This document shows positions 28,855 to 40,561 of a DNA stretch of 64,000 nt, one piece after another; positions within the stretch are counted from its first letter, which is position 1, and each line of letters starts with the position of its first letter. The notes beneath the pieces were generated by a model. The model ran no database searches. It worked only from the letters and a program-made list of their open reading frames with translations, and had not been told where the DNA came from. A program made the position numbers and the translations under genes. Source of the DNA: Ancylobacter amanitiformis (GTDB lineage: Bacteria > Pseudomonadota > Alphaproteobacteria > Rhizobiales > Xanthobacteraceae). The DNA is taken from positions 1 to 64,000 of the forward strand of contig NZ_JAUSVR010000003.1 of assembly GCF_030814815.1 (NCBI RefSeq), read 5' to 3'.

Positions 28855-28868
28855 AATCACGCGTGATT
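28855..28868. promoter_or_regulatory. Perfect 14-bp palindrome upstream of lpxC
   Basis: AATCACGCGTGATT is fully self-complementary, lies in an AT-richer stretch about 150 nt before lpxC, and is preceded by two GGTAA half-repeats (28842 and 28852). It looks like an operator for an unknown dimeric regulator. Confidence 0.35.
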
Positions 28869-29019
28869 TGGTTCCGACCCCGCGCGTCGATATGTTGCCA
28901 GGCAACGAAAGGCCGTCGGCAGAGATTCGTCCCTGCTACCAGTAACGGGCGGCCATGTGTCTTGGTTTCGGGAATGGGGAGAGCGGATGGCGTATCTTGG
29001 TCCGCTCGCTGGGTCTGGG

Positions 29020-29958
29020 ATGAATGCTGTAAGGCAGACGACCATCGGCGACGTGGTGACGCTTCAGGGCGTCGGCGTCCATTCCGGCAAGCAGGCGCGG
29101 TTGAGCATTGCTCCCGCCCAGGCTGACAGCGGCATCGTCTTCCATCGCTCCGACTCCGCCCAGTCCGTTCGTGTCAGCCGCCGCGCCGTGCGCGGCAGCG
29201 ACCTTGCCACCGTGCTGCGCGACGATGCCGGCCCGGCGGTTTCCACCGTCGAGCACCTTCTGGCCTGCTTCGCCGGCCTTGGCATCGACAATGCCCATGT
29301 CGAGATCGACGGGCCTGAGGTGCCGATTCTCGACGGAAGTGCCGACCTTTTTGTGGCGGCGGTCGACGAGGCGGGCATTGTCGAGACGGCCGCGCCCCGC
29401 CGTTACCTGCGCGTGCTCAAGACCGTGCGTGTCGAGACCGAGCACGGTTTCGGCGAGTTGTCGCCTTACGATGCCGGCTTCCGGCTTGAGGTCGAGATTG
29501 ATTTCGCCCATGCCGCGATCGGCCGTCAGCGCTATGCCGCGACGCTGTCGCCCGATGTCTTCCGCAAGGAACTGGCCCCGGCCCGCACCTTCGGCTTCGT
29601 GGCCGATGTGGAGCGCCTCTGGCAGGCAGGCTATGCGCTTGGCGCCTCGCTCGACAACACGATCTGCCTTGGCGACGATGGCATCGTGAACACGACCGGC
29701 CTTCGCTTCGCCGACGAATTCGTGCGTCACAAGGCGCTGGACGCAGTGGGCGATCTCGCGATCGGCGGTCTGCCGATGATGGCGCGTTACCGTTCCTACA
29801 AGGGCGGCCACAAGCTCAACTTCGCCGTGGTCGATGCCCTGCTTTCCGATCGTTCGGCCTTCGAGTTCGTCGAAGCCAAGGTGCCGGCACGCCGCAGCGT
29901 GCGCAGCAATGCCGGCATCGTCACGGTGGCGGTTCCGGCCTACGCGCCGGAATTCTGA
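29020..29958 (+). CDS. lpxC: UDP-3-O-acyl-N-acetylglucosamine deacetylase
   Basis: Zinc deacetylase for the committed step of lipid A synthesis, in the cytoplasm. From ATG 29020 it has 312 residues beginning MNAVRQTTIGDVVTLQGVGVHSG, close to the family start. Zinc ligands are His79 in STVEHLLA, and His237 and Asp241 in FVRHKALDAVGD; His264 in KGGHKLN is the catalytic base. ATG 28987 (MAYLGPLAG) has a better ribosome site (GGGGAGAG) and 28957 is also open, so the start is uncertain by up to 21 residues. lpxC after ftsZ is the common gene order. Confidence 0.94.
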   Translation: MNAVRQTTIGDVVTLQGVGVHSGKQARLSIAPAQADSGIVFHRSDSAQSVRVSRRAVRGSDLATVLRDDAGPAVSTVEHLLACFAGLGIDNAHVEIDGPEVPILDGSADLFVAAVDEAGIVETAAPRRYLRVLKTVRVETEHGFGELSPYDAGFRLEVEIDFAHAAIGRQRYAATLSPDVFRKELAPARTFGFVADVERLWQAGYALGASLDNTICLGDDGIVNTTGLRFADEFVRHKALDAVGDLAIGGLPMMARYRSYKGGHKLNFAVVDALLSDRSAFEFVEAKVPARRSVRSNAGIVTVAVPAYAPEF

Positions 29959-30089
29959 ACACGAGCCGTCCCTTTGGGCGGCGCGGGCACGCCGGGCCTG
30001 TTTTCACAGCGCAGATCGTCCCTCAACCGTCCCCTCGCCATAATCCGGTCGGAAAGCCGCTTTAGCGCAGCAGGGGTGGCCTTGGGCCG

Positions 30090-31025
30090 GTGAGCGACCA
30101 GATCGGGATCGAGTACGTGACGCGTCTTCTCAATCAAGTCCGTTCCGGCCAGCTCGTCGAGGCTCCGCTTCGTCGATCGCGCGCAACGGCATCGACCTCC
30201 CTTCCCCTGCGGCTGGCCCTGCTGGTGATGCTCGGCGCCTCGCTGGGCGGCTGCGCCAATCTCTTCGACACCGACAAGGAAGAGAAGATCTACCCGGACG
30301 TTCCGGCGGAGCAGCGCTACAATGAGGGGCTGACCCTCATGCAGAAGGAAGATTATGCCGAGGCGATCACGCGCTTCGAGGATGTCGACCGGCAGCACCC
30401 TTATTCCGACTGGGCGCGCAAGTCGATGCTCATGATCGCCTATATCAATTACAATCAGGGGCGTTACGAAGAGAGCATCGGGGCCGCCCGCCGCTACCTC
30501 ACCCTGCATCCCGGCTCGGCGGACGCCGCCTATGCGCAATATCTGATCGCCTCCTCCTATTTCGACCAGATCCCCGACATCTCGCGCGACCAGCAGCGCA
30601 CGCAGCGCGCCATGGATTCGCTGGAAGAGGTGGTGCGCAAATACCCCGACACGGAATATGCCGTCAGCGCCAAGCGGAAGCTCGAGGTCGCCCGGGACCA
30701 GCTGGCCGGCAAGGAAATGATGATCGGGCGCTATTATCTCGAGCAGCGCAATTATGCCGGCGCCATCAACCGCTTCAAGGTGGTGGTGACCCGCTACCAG
30801 ACGACGCGGCATGTGGAAGAGGCGCTCTATCGGCTCACCGAGGCCTATATGGCGCTGGGCATCATGAGCGAGGCGCAGACCTCGGCCGCCGTGCTCGGCT
30901 ACAATTTCCCTGACAGTTCCTGGTACAAGGACGCGTTCAAGCTGGTCGAATCGCGCGGCGTGAGCCCCAAGCTCAACGAGCAGTCGTGGATCGCCAAGGC
31001 GTTCAAGGGCCTGGGACTCGGCTGA
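30090..31025 (+). CDS. bamD: Outer membrane protein assembly factor BamD (ComL-type lipoprotein)
   Basis: TPR lipoprotein of the BAM complex that inserts beta-barrels into the outer membrane. The frame from GTG 30090 has 311 residues. A hydrophobic signal (LPLRLALLVMLGASLGGC) ends in a lipobox with Cys55. The stretch before it is unusually long, so GTG 30117 or a later start is possible. The mature part has TPR-like repeats (AEQRYNEGLTLMQKEDYAEAITRFEDVDRQHPYSDW and the later YAGAINRFKVVVTRY), matching BamD. It stands alone between lpxC and recN. Confidence 0.92.
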   Translation: MSDQIGIEYVTRLLNQVRSGQLVEAPLRRSRATASTSLPLRLALLVMLGASLGGCANLFDTDKEEKIYPDVPAEQRYNEGLTLMQKEDYAEAITRFEDVDRQHPYSDWARKSMLMIAYINYNQGRYEESIGAARRYLTLHPGSADAAYAQYLIASSYFDQIPDISRDQQRTQRAMDSLEEVVRKYPDTEYAVSAKRKLEVARDQLAGKEMMIGRYYLEQRNYAGAINRFKVVVTRYQTTRHVEEALYRLTEAYMALGIMSEAQTSAAVLGYNFPDSSWYKDAFKLVESRGVSPKLNEQSWIAKAFKGLGLG

Positions 31026-31058
31026 AAGGCGGGTTCCCGGCGGCTCACCGATTCAGGC

Positions 31059-31073
31059 GAACAGAATAAGAAC
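31059..31073. promoter_or_regulatory. LexA (SOS) box upstream of recN
   Basis: GAAC-AGAATAA-GAAC is a perfect match to the alphaproteobacterial LexA operator (GTTC-N7-GTTC on the other strand). recN is a classic SOS gene, so damage induction is likely. The box is about 340 nt before the recN ATG, which implies a long leader. Confidence 0.75.
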
Positions 31074-31163
31074 ATTGGTGCGCATCGCTTCCCGGCCTGC
31101 TAGAATGTTGTCGTCTCCACGGGGCGTGTCGCTCGCGGCTTGCCGTATCCGGCGGAGGCGCGA

Positions 31164-31220
31164 ATGGCCATCGCTGGTCGTCTGGAGCCTTTTCGAGCGT
31201 GGCGGAACCGGCTCGCGTGA
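31164..31220 (+). CDS. Possible 18-codon leader peptide before recN
   Basis: ATG at 31164 follows GGAGG with a 5-nt gap and opens an 18-residue frame, MAIAGRLEPFRAWRNRLA, ending TGA at 31220. It lies in the 385-nt stretch between bamD and recN, which otherwise shows only the LexA box. The excellent ribosome site is the sole evidence; no family is recognised. It may be an upstream ORF in the recN leader or chance. Confidence 0.25.
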   Translation: MAIAGRLEPFRAWRNRLA

Positions 31221-31410
31221 AGAAAATGCGTGAAACCACGTTACTGGAGTCCGTTCGGTGAACCGGATATCACTGAGGGGGCTGTAGAAGGCAAAGGGGA
31301 CCGCCCGAGCGGAATCGCCATGTGATTCGCGCTGGCCGGATCACCCTTCGCACCCGTCTTGTCTCTCGCCTGTCTCGCGTCCTGCGCGGATACGTTCTGG
31401 AGCGTCACGC

Positions 31411-35596
<4,186 letters not shown>

Positions 35597-35651
35597 AGGT
35601 GCCCGCCATGCCCATCCATCGATGCGATCCCCCCATATCCCGGAGCTGACC

Positions 35652-36209
35652 GTGGCCAAGATCGCTCTTCTCCTCATCGACATCCAGAACGACTATTTCC
35701 CGGAGGGCAAGTTTCCGCTCGCCGGCATCGAGGCGGCGGCGGCTCAGGCGGCGCGTCTTCTCGCCATCGCCCGCGACAAGGGACTTGCCGTCGTGCATGT
35801 GCGCCACGAGGCGCCGGAGGCGGATGCCGGCTTCTTCGGCAATGGGACGGAGGGCGCGCGGATCCATCCGCGGGTCGCGCCCCGCGAGGGCGAGACGGTC
35901 ATCGTGAAGCAGAAGGTCAATTCCTTCCTCAACACCGATCTGGATGACGTGCTGAAGCGCGAGGGCGTGAGCGACCTGGTGATTGTCGGGGCGATGAGCC
36001 ACATGTGCGTCGATGCGGCGACCCGTGCCGCGCTCGATCTCGGCTATGGCGCGACCGTGGTGCAGGACGCGACGGCGACGCGCGACCTGTCCTTCGCCGG
36101 CGCGGCTGTTCCGGCGGCACAGGTGCAAACCACGATGCTGGCGGCGCTGGCCTTTGCCGGAGCCGACATCGTCCCGGCCACGCAGGTGGCGTCGGACTGG
36201 TCCGCCTGA
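35652..36209 (+). CDS. Cysteine hydrolase, isochorismatase-like family
   Basis: 185-residue alpha/beta hydrolase of the isochorismatase/nicotinamidase superfamily. The triad is Asp10 (LLIDIQNDYF), Lys86 (VKQKVNSF) and Cys119 (GAMSHMCVDAATRA). Substrates in the family are amides, ureides or isochorismate; which one applies here cannot be told. GTG 35652 is preferred because GGAG precedes it and the domain begins at once; ATG 35622 would add ten residues. A hairpin terminator follows at 36297. Confidence 0.87.
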   Translation: MAKIALLLIDIQNDYFPEGKFPLAGIEAAAAQAARLLAIARDKGLAVVHVRHEAPEADAGFFGNGTEGARIHPRVAPREGETVIVKQKVNSFLNTDLDDVLKREGVSDLVIVGAMSHMCVDAATRAALDLGYGATVVQDATATRDLSFAGAAVPAAQVQTTMLAALAFAGADIVPATQVASDWSA

Positions 36210-36296
36210 CGCGCGGCGATTCGCCGGAAAAGGCCATCATGCCGCCGGCATGACCCGAGGCGGGCGTCGCAGCGCTCCGGCGTGGCTGAGAAAAGC

Positions 36297-36340
36297 GAAA
36301 GGCCCTGTCGCGATCCATGTCCGCGAAAGGGCCTTTCTTC
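36297..36340 (+). terminator. Hairpin terminator after the cysteine hydrolase gene
   Basis: GAAAGGCCC (36297-36305) pairs with GGGCCTTTC (36329-36337), with an inner stem TCGCG/CGCGA (36308-36312 with 36322-36326). TTC follows. It lies about 90 nt past the stop. The rest of 36210-36473 shows nothing else recognisable. Confidence 0.65.
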
Positions 36341-36473
36341 GTCACTCCGGCGAATCGCGAAACCGGACGATCATCGGGTTGCGCGCGGATCGCCGGAGAG
36401 AGGCGCCCGCGCCAGAAGCAACACCGCGTCGATGCCGGGAGGGGCAAGCGGGAGGGCAAGCGGGTGGTCGCGG

Positions 36474-36626
36474 TCAGATGCGCCCCGTCAGCATCATGAC
36501 GATCAGCACGACCAGAAGAATGGTGACGATACCGCTCGGGCCATAGCCCCAGCTGCGGCTGTAGCCCCAGTTCGGCAGCGCGCCAACAAGTATCAGAATG
36601 AGAATGATAAGTAGAATTGTCATCAT
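36474..36626 (-). CDS. DUF3309 small membrane protein
   Basis: A 50-residue protein made of two hydrophobic segments (ILLIILILILVGALP and IVTILLVVLIVMMLTG) joined by an aromatic, Gly/Ser/Tyr-rich turn (NWGYSRSWGYGPSG). This is the pattern of the DUF3309 family, small predicted inner-membrane proteins common in alphaproteobacteria; no function is established. The start is the first of two adjacent ATGs, with GGAG 8 nt upstream. Its codons include several AT-rich choices (ATT, CTT, CTA, ATA, GTT) near the start, unlike neighbours. Monocistronic. Confidence 0.85.
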   Translation of the reverse strand: MMTILLIILILILVGALPNWGYSRSWGYGPSGIVTILLVVLIVMMLTGRI

Positions 36627-36812
36627 GACCGCGTCTCCAACTGCTCATCGAGCCTGATCGAGGCAGTAACGCGGCGCGCGCGGAAAAGGTTCCATGGAAC
36701 CATCGCCTCGCGCCCTGCGGGCGGGCGTCGCCGGCGGTCCAGCCGGCAACCGTCCCGCACGGGAACGGTCCGCTCCGGGCGAAGGAGGGCGCCGCGAGGG
36801 CGCGCGCGGGCC

Positions 36813-38666
36813 TCAGAGCGGGGCGGTGGCGGCGGCCAGCCAGGCGCGGGTCGCCTCGTCCACGCGCGGGGCGATCTTGGCGAAGACGTCGGCATGGTAG
36901 GCGTCCAGCCAGTCGCGCTCGTCGCCCGTCAGCAAGGCGGGTTCGATGGCACGGCGGTCGAACGGGGCGAAGGTGAGCGTCTCGAAGGCCAGCAGCGGCT
37001 TCTCCGCGCCGTCGGGCTCGGGGCCCTCGACGACGACCTCCAGATTTTCCAGCCGGACGCCGAACGAGCCGGTCTTGTAGAAGCCGGGTTCGTTGGAGAG
37101 CACCATGCCGCGCACCAGCGGCACGGTGCCGACCTTGGAGATGCGCGCGGGCCCCTCATGGACCGAGAGATAGGCGCCGACGCCATGGCCGGTGCCGTGA
37201 TCGAAATCGAGCCCCGCCTGCCACAGGAACTGCCGCGCGAAGGGATCGAGCTGCGCGCCCGAGGTGCCGGCCGGGAAGATGGCGCGGGCAATGGCCATGT
37301 GGCCCTTCAGCACCCGGGTGAACCGATCGCGCATTTCCGCGCTCGGCGTGCCGACGGCAATGGTGCGCGTCACATCGGTGGTGCCGTCGACATACTGCGC
37401 GCCGGAATCGATGAGGAACAGTTCGTCGAGCCCGATGCGCCGGTTGGTTGCCGTGCTCACGCGGTAATGCGGCAGGGCGGCATTCGGCCCGGCGCCGGCG
37501 ATGGTGGGGAAGGCAACGTCCTTCATCGCGCCGGTGTCGCGGCGGAAGGTCTCCAGCGCGCAGACGGCATCGATCTCGGTGAGCTGGCCCTTGGGCGCCT
37601 CGGCGTCGAACCAGGCGAGGAAGCGGGCGAGCACGGCGCCGTCGCGCAGATGCGCGGCGCGCATGCCGGCGAGTTCCGCCGCATTCTTGGCGGCCTGCAT
37701 CAGCGCCACCGGGCTCTGCCCGCTGGAGACACGTCCGCCGGCGGCCTCGATCCGCGCGGCCAGCAGCGCGGGCGCCGTCGCCTGATCGAGGCGGATTGCC
37801 GTGCCGCCCGTGGCGAGACGCTCGACCGCCCGCTCCAGCAGCACCGGTTCGAGAATCTCGGCATGGCGGGCCAGCGCGTCGCGCGTGGCATTGGAGAGCT
37901 TGCGCCCGTCGACGAACAGCATCGGCCGCTCGTCGCGGCGCAGGATCGCCCAGGAGAGCGGCAGCGGGGTGAAGCGGACATCGCCGCCGCGTATGTTGAA
38001 GGTCCAGGCCACGGCGTGCGGATCGGAGAGCACCAGCGCGTCGAGCTTCTGCTCGGCCAGCGCGACGCTGACGCGGGCGAGCTTCTCGTCCACGCCTTCG
38101 CCGGCCAGCGCGGGATCGCGCAGCGTGACGGGCGCCACCGGCACCGGGGGGCGGTCGCTCCAGATGGCATCGACCGGATTGCCGTCCACCGCCACCAGCG
38201 CCCCGTCCACCGTGGCAACGGCGCGGCGCAGCTTTTCCAGCCCGTCGACGGTCACGAGCCAGGGGTCGTAGCCGAAATGCGAGCCGGCCGGGAGGTTTTG
38301 CTCCAGCCAGCGCTCCGGCGTGGTCCGCGCGAGCGGCACGACGTTGAACGACGCCGTGTCGACCTGATCGGCGGCCTGCAGCGTGTAACGTCCGTCCACC
38401 ACGATGGCGGCCTTCTCGCGCAGCACGAGGGCGACGCCGGCCGAGCCGGTGAAGCCGGTCAGCCAGGCGAGCCGCTCGTCGCAGGGCGGCACATATTCAT
38501 TCTGGTGCGCGTCCGCGCGGGGAATGATGAACCCGTCCAGCCCGCGCCGCTCCATTTCGGCGCGCAGGCGGGCCAGCCGCTCCGTGCCGAGGGTGGGAGC
38601 AGCGGGATCGGCGAAGGACTGGAACTTCGCTTCGAACGTGGTTTCGGACATGGTGGTTTCGGACAT
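36813..38666 (-). CDS. pepP: Xaa-Pro aminopeptidase (aminopeptidase P, M24B)
   Basis: Dinuclear-metal peptidase of 617 residues that removes N-terminal residues before proline, cytoplasmic. It has two creatinase N-terminal domains and a C-terminal pita-bread domain with the metal ligands in LIDSGAQYVDGTTDVTRTI (Asp, Asp), HGTGHGVG (His), LSNEPGFYK (Glu) and VRLENLEVV (Glu). The long three-domain form resembles eukaryotic XPNPEP1 and many alphaproteobacterial enzymes. The start region holds a 15-bp tandem repeat encoding MSETT-MSETT, so 38666 or 38651 may be used. Confidence 0.92.
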   Translation of the reverse strand: MSETTMSETTFEAKFQSFADPAAPTLGTERLARLRAEMERRGLDGFIIPRADAHQNEYVPPCDERLAWLTGFTGSAGVALVLREKAAIVVDGRYTLQAADQVDTASFNVVPLARTTPERWLEQNLPAGSHFGYDPWLVTVDGLEKLRRAVATVDGALVAVDGNPVDAIWSDRPPVPVAPVTLRDPALAGEGVDEKLARVSVALAEQKLDALVLSDPHAVAWTFNIRGGDVRFTPLPLSWAILRRDERPMLFVDGRKLSNATRDALARHAEILEPVLLERAVERLATGGTAIRLDQATAPALLAARIEAAGGRVSSGQSPVALMQAAKNAAELAGMRAAHLRDGAVLARFLAWFDAEAPKGQLTEIDAVCALETFRRDTGAMKDVAFPTIAGAGPNAALPHYRVSTATNRRIGLDELFLIDSGAQYVDGTTDVTRTIAVGTPSAEMRDRFTRVLKGHMAIARAIFPAGTSGAQLDPFARQFLWQAGLDFDHGTGHGVGAYLSVHEGPARISKVGTVPLVRGMVLSNEPGFYKTGSFGVRLENLEVVVEGPEPDGAEKPLLAFETLTFAPFDRRAIEPALLTGDERDWLDAYHADVFAKIAPRVDEATRAWLAAATAPL

Positions 38667-38749
38667 GTCGGCACTCGCGCAGCGCGCCCGCGATGGCGCG
38701 CACAGGTACAATAGCGTGCCGCAATGGCACGCGCACAACAGCTGATCTC

Positions 38750-39379
38750 TCAGGTGCGGGAGGCGAAGCCGCGGCCGGCGTCGACCAGCGACTTGGCCCC
38801 GAAGGCGACGAACATCAGCCCGACCAGGCGGGTGATGACGAGGCCGTGGCGCAGGAAGAACCGCCGCACCGGCGCCAGGCCGGCCGCCCAGACGAGGAAG
38901 ATGTCGGCGATGATGAAGCCGACCAGCGCCGAGGCGAGCAGCCAGGGTGCGGCGTCCCAGGACAGGCCGGAGGCATAGCTCGCGGTGAGGGCCGTGAACA
39001 TGGCGACCGAAACCGGATAGGCCTTGGGATTGGTGAGGCCGAACAGCACGCCCGTCATCAGTGGACGGCTGGCCCCCACCGGCGCCGCCGCACCCTCGCG
39101 CGAGCGCAGGGCCTTGATGCCGAGATAGACCAGATAGAGCCCGCAGCCGAGGCCGAGCAGGTCGAACAAGGTCGGGCCCAGCTGATTGACGCCGATGATG
39201 GCGGCAAAGGCCAGCGCGGTCCAGAACAGGTCGCCGATCAGGTGCCCGCCGACAAAGCGCGCTCCGGCCGGCCGGCCCTGGGTGGCGGCCAGCGAGAACA
39301 GCGCGAGAAAGGCGGGGCCGGGCGATAGAACATAGAGCGCCCCGGCAAGGGCGGTCATGACATAAAGGCCGTAGGACAT
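38750..39379 (-). CDS. LysE family amino acid exporter
   Basis: 209-residue inner-membrane protein with six hydrophobic helices. The LysE/RhtB signature ALYVLSPGPAFLALFSLAATQG is near the N-terminus and GLTNPKAYPVSVAMF is central. These exporters remove amino acids or related small metabolites; the substrate is unknown. The start is set at 39379 (MSYGLYVM); 39406 would add nine polar residues. It is divergent from the solute-binding protein gene, whose start overlaps or lies within 35 nt, so the two probably share control sequences. Confidence 0.88.
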   Translation of the reverse strand: MSYGLYVMTALAGALYVLSPGPAFLALFSLAATQGRPAGARFVGGHLIGDLFWTALAFAAIIGVNQLGPTLFDLLGLGCGLYLVYLGIKALRSREGAAAPVGASRPLMTGVLFGLTNPKAYPVSVAMFTALTASYASGLSWDAAPWLLASALVGFIIADIFLVWAAGLAPVRRFFLRHGLVITRLVGLMFVAFGAKSLVDAGRGFASRT

Positions 39380-39410
39380 GTATGGGACCCGGCTGGACGT
39401 GATCACGAAT

Positions 39411-40388
39411 ATGCACCAGCATCGGCGCCAACAGACACGGCGTCAATCGCTGCCAAGGTGGGGGAATGCCTTGAACGGCGCATGGCAGAGACGGCGCGGC
39501 CGGCTGGCGGCGGCGTGGGCGCGCATGGCAGGAGGGGTTGCCCTTTCGGCAGCTCACGCGGCGGTGCTTGCCGCAGTCCTTGTCGCCGTCCTTGCCCTCG
39601 CGCCAGCCCGTGCCCAGGCACAGGCGGGTCCAGCGCCGGGAAATGCGACCGCTGGCCGCCAAAGCGTGGGCGCGCCTCCGGTGCTGCGCGTGGGAACCTT
39701 TGCCGACAACCGACCCTGGGTGTTCCGCGACGCGCAGGGCCATCTCGTGGGGTTCGAGGTGGATCTGGTTCGAGCGCTGGCGGCCGAGCTTGGCCGGCGT
39801 CCCGACTTCGCCGTCATGCCGTTCAAGGAACTGCTGCCCGCGCTCGGGATCGGGGATGTCGATATCGTCGTCTGTTCGATTTCCGTGACGGCGGAGCGCC
39901 GCGGGCGGATCGATTTCACCCAGCCTTATTACGAGACGTCGCAGGCCGTCGTGGTGCTCAAGAAAGCGCGCATCCGCTCCCTTGCCGATCTGGCCGGCAA
40001 GACGGTGACGGCCGCCGCCGGCACGACCAACGAGCAATGGCTGCTCGACAACCGCACGCGTTACCGATTCGGGCCGGCGGTGATGGTCGGCGGTCTCGAC
40101 GAGGGGCTTTCGCTGCTGCAGACCGGCGGGGCGGATGCCTATTTCGGCGACCTGCCGGCGCTGCTCTACAGCCTGCTGACCCGGCCCGACCTTGCCGTGG
40201 CGGTGAGCCTGCCGACCGATGACCGCTATGCCGTTGCGCTGGCGCACGGCTCCGCCCTGACGCCGCGCGTCGATGCCGCGCTCGCGACCCTGAAGCGCAA
40301 TGGCACGCTCGCGGCCATCCACCAGCGCTGGTTCGGCAGCGCCCCGCCGCCGGGTTCGCCGGTGACGACGGAACTGCCGCGCCCGTAA
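39411..40388 (+). CDS. Periplasmic solute-binding protein, amino acid ABC type
   Basis: Bacterial extracellular solute-binding protein family 3 (PF00497). The mature domain starts around VLRVGTFADNRPWVFRDAQGHLVGFEVDLVRALA and contains DIVVCSISVTAERRGRIDFTQPYYETSQAVVV, the family core. It is preceded by a long hydrophobic signal (HAAVLAAVLVAVLALAPARAQA). The N-terminus before the signal is basic and long, so starts at 39378, 39411, 39471 (TTG after GGGGGA) or 39525 are all possible. No permease or ATPase gene is adjacent; an orphan binding or sensing role is open. Confidence 0.85.
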   Translation: MHQHRRQQTRRQSLPRWGNALNGAWQRRRGRLAAAWARMAGGVALSAAHAAVLAAVLVAVLALAPARAQAQAGPAPGNATAGRQSVGAPPVLRVGTFADNRPWVFRDAQGHLVGFEVDLVRALAAELGRRPDFAVMPFKELLPALGIGDVDIVVCSISVTAERRGRIDFTQPYYETSQAVVVLKKARIRSLADLAGKTVTAAAGTTNEQWLLDNRTRYRFGPAVMVGGLDEGLSLLQTGGADAYFGDLPALLYSLLTRPDLAVAVSLPTDDRYAVALAHGSALTPRVDAALATLKRNGTLAAIHQRWFGSAPPPGSPVTTELPRP

Positions 40389-40532
40389 AGCGCTGGCCCA
40401 GCCCGTGTCTGCCGATGCGCGCCGCCGCTTCGGGAGGCACGCGATCGTGTCCGATCCGCCTGCTTCGGGCGTCGTTTTCAGGCCGGCCTCGCCAAATGGG
40501 CATGCCGATGCCATTTTGTTCTTCCAAGAGTC

Positions 40533-40547
40533 GAACAAGAATCGAAA
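40533..40547. promoter_or_regulatory. LexA-like box before uvrD
   Basis: GAAC-AAGAATC-GAAA matches the GAAC-N7-GAAC operator with one change and ends 14 nt before the helicase ATG. It resembles the perfect box before recN. TTGTTC...GAACAA inverted symmetry is also present around it. Confidence 0.4.
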
Positions 40548-40561
40548 GTCACAGTGCTGCC

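Noticed and set aside
38649..38666. Tandem MSETT-MSETT at the aminopeptidase start as a regulatory device
   Set aside because: A 15-bp duplication that merely adds a second start codon; no sign of function.
36894..38714. A 606-codon plus-strand frame opposite aminopeptidase P
   Set aside because: Composition is shadow-like and the minus-strand gene carries all metal-binding motifs.
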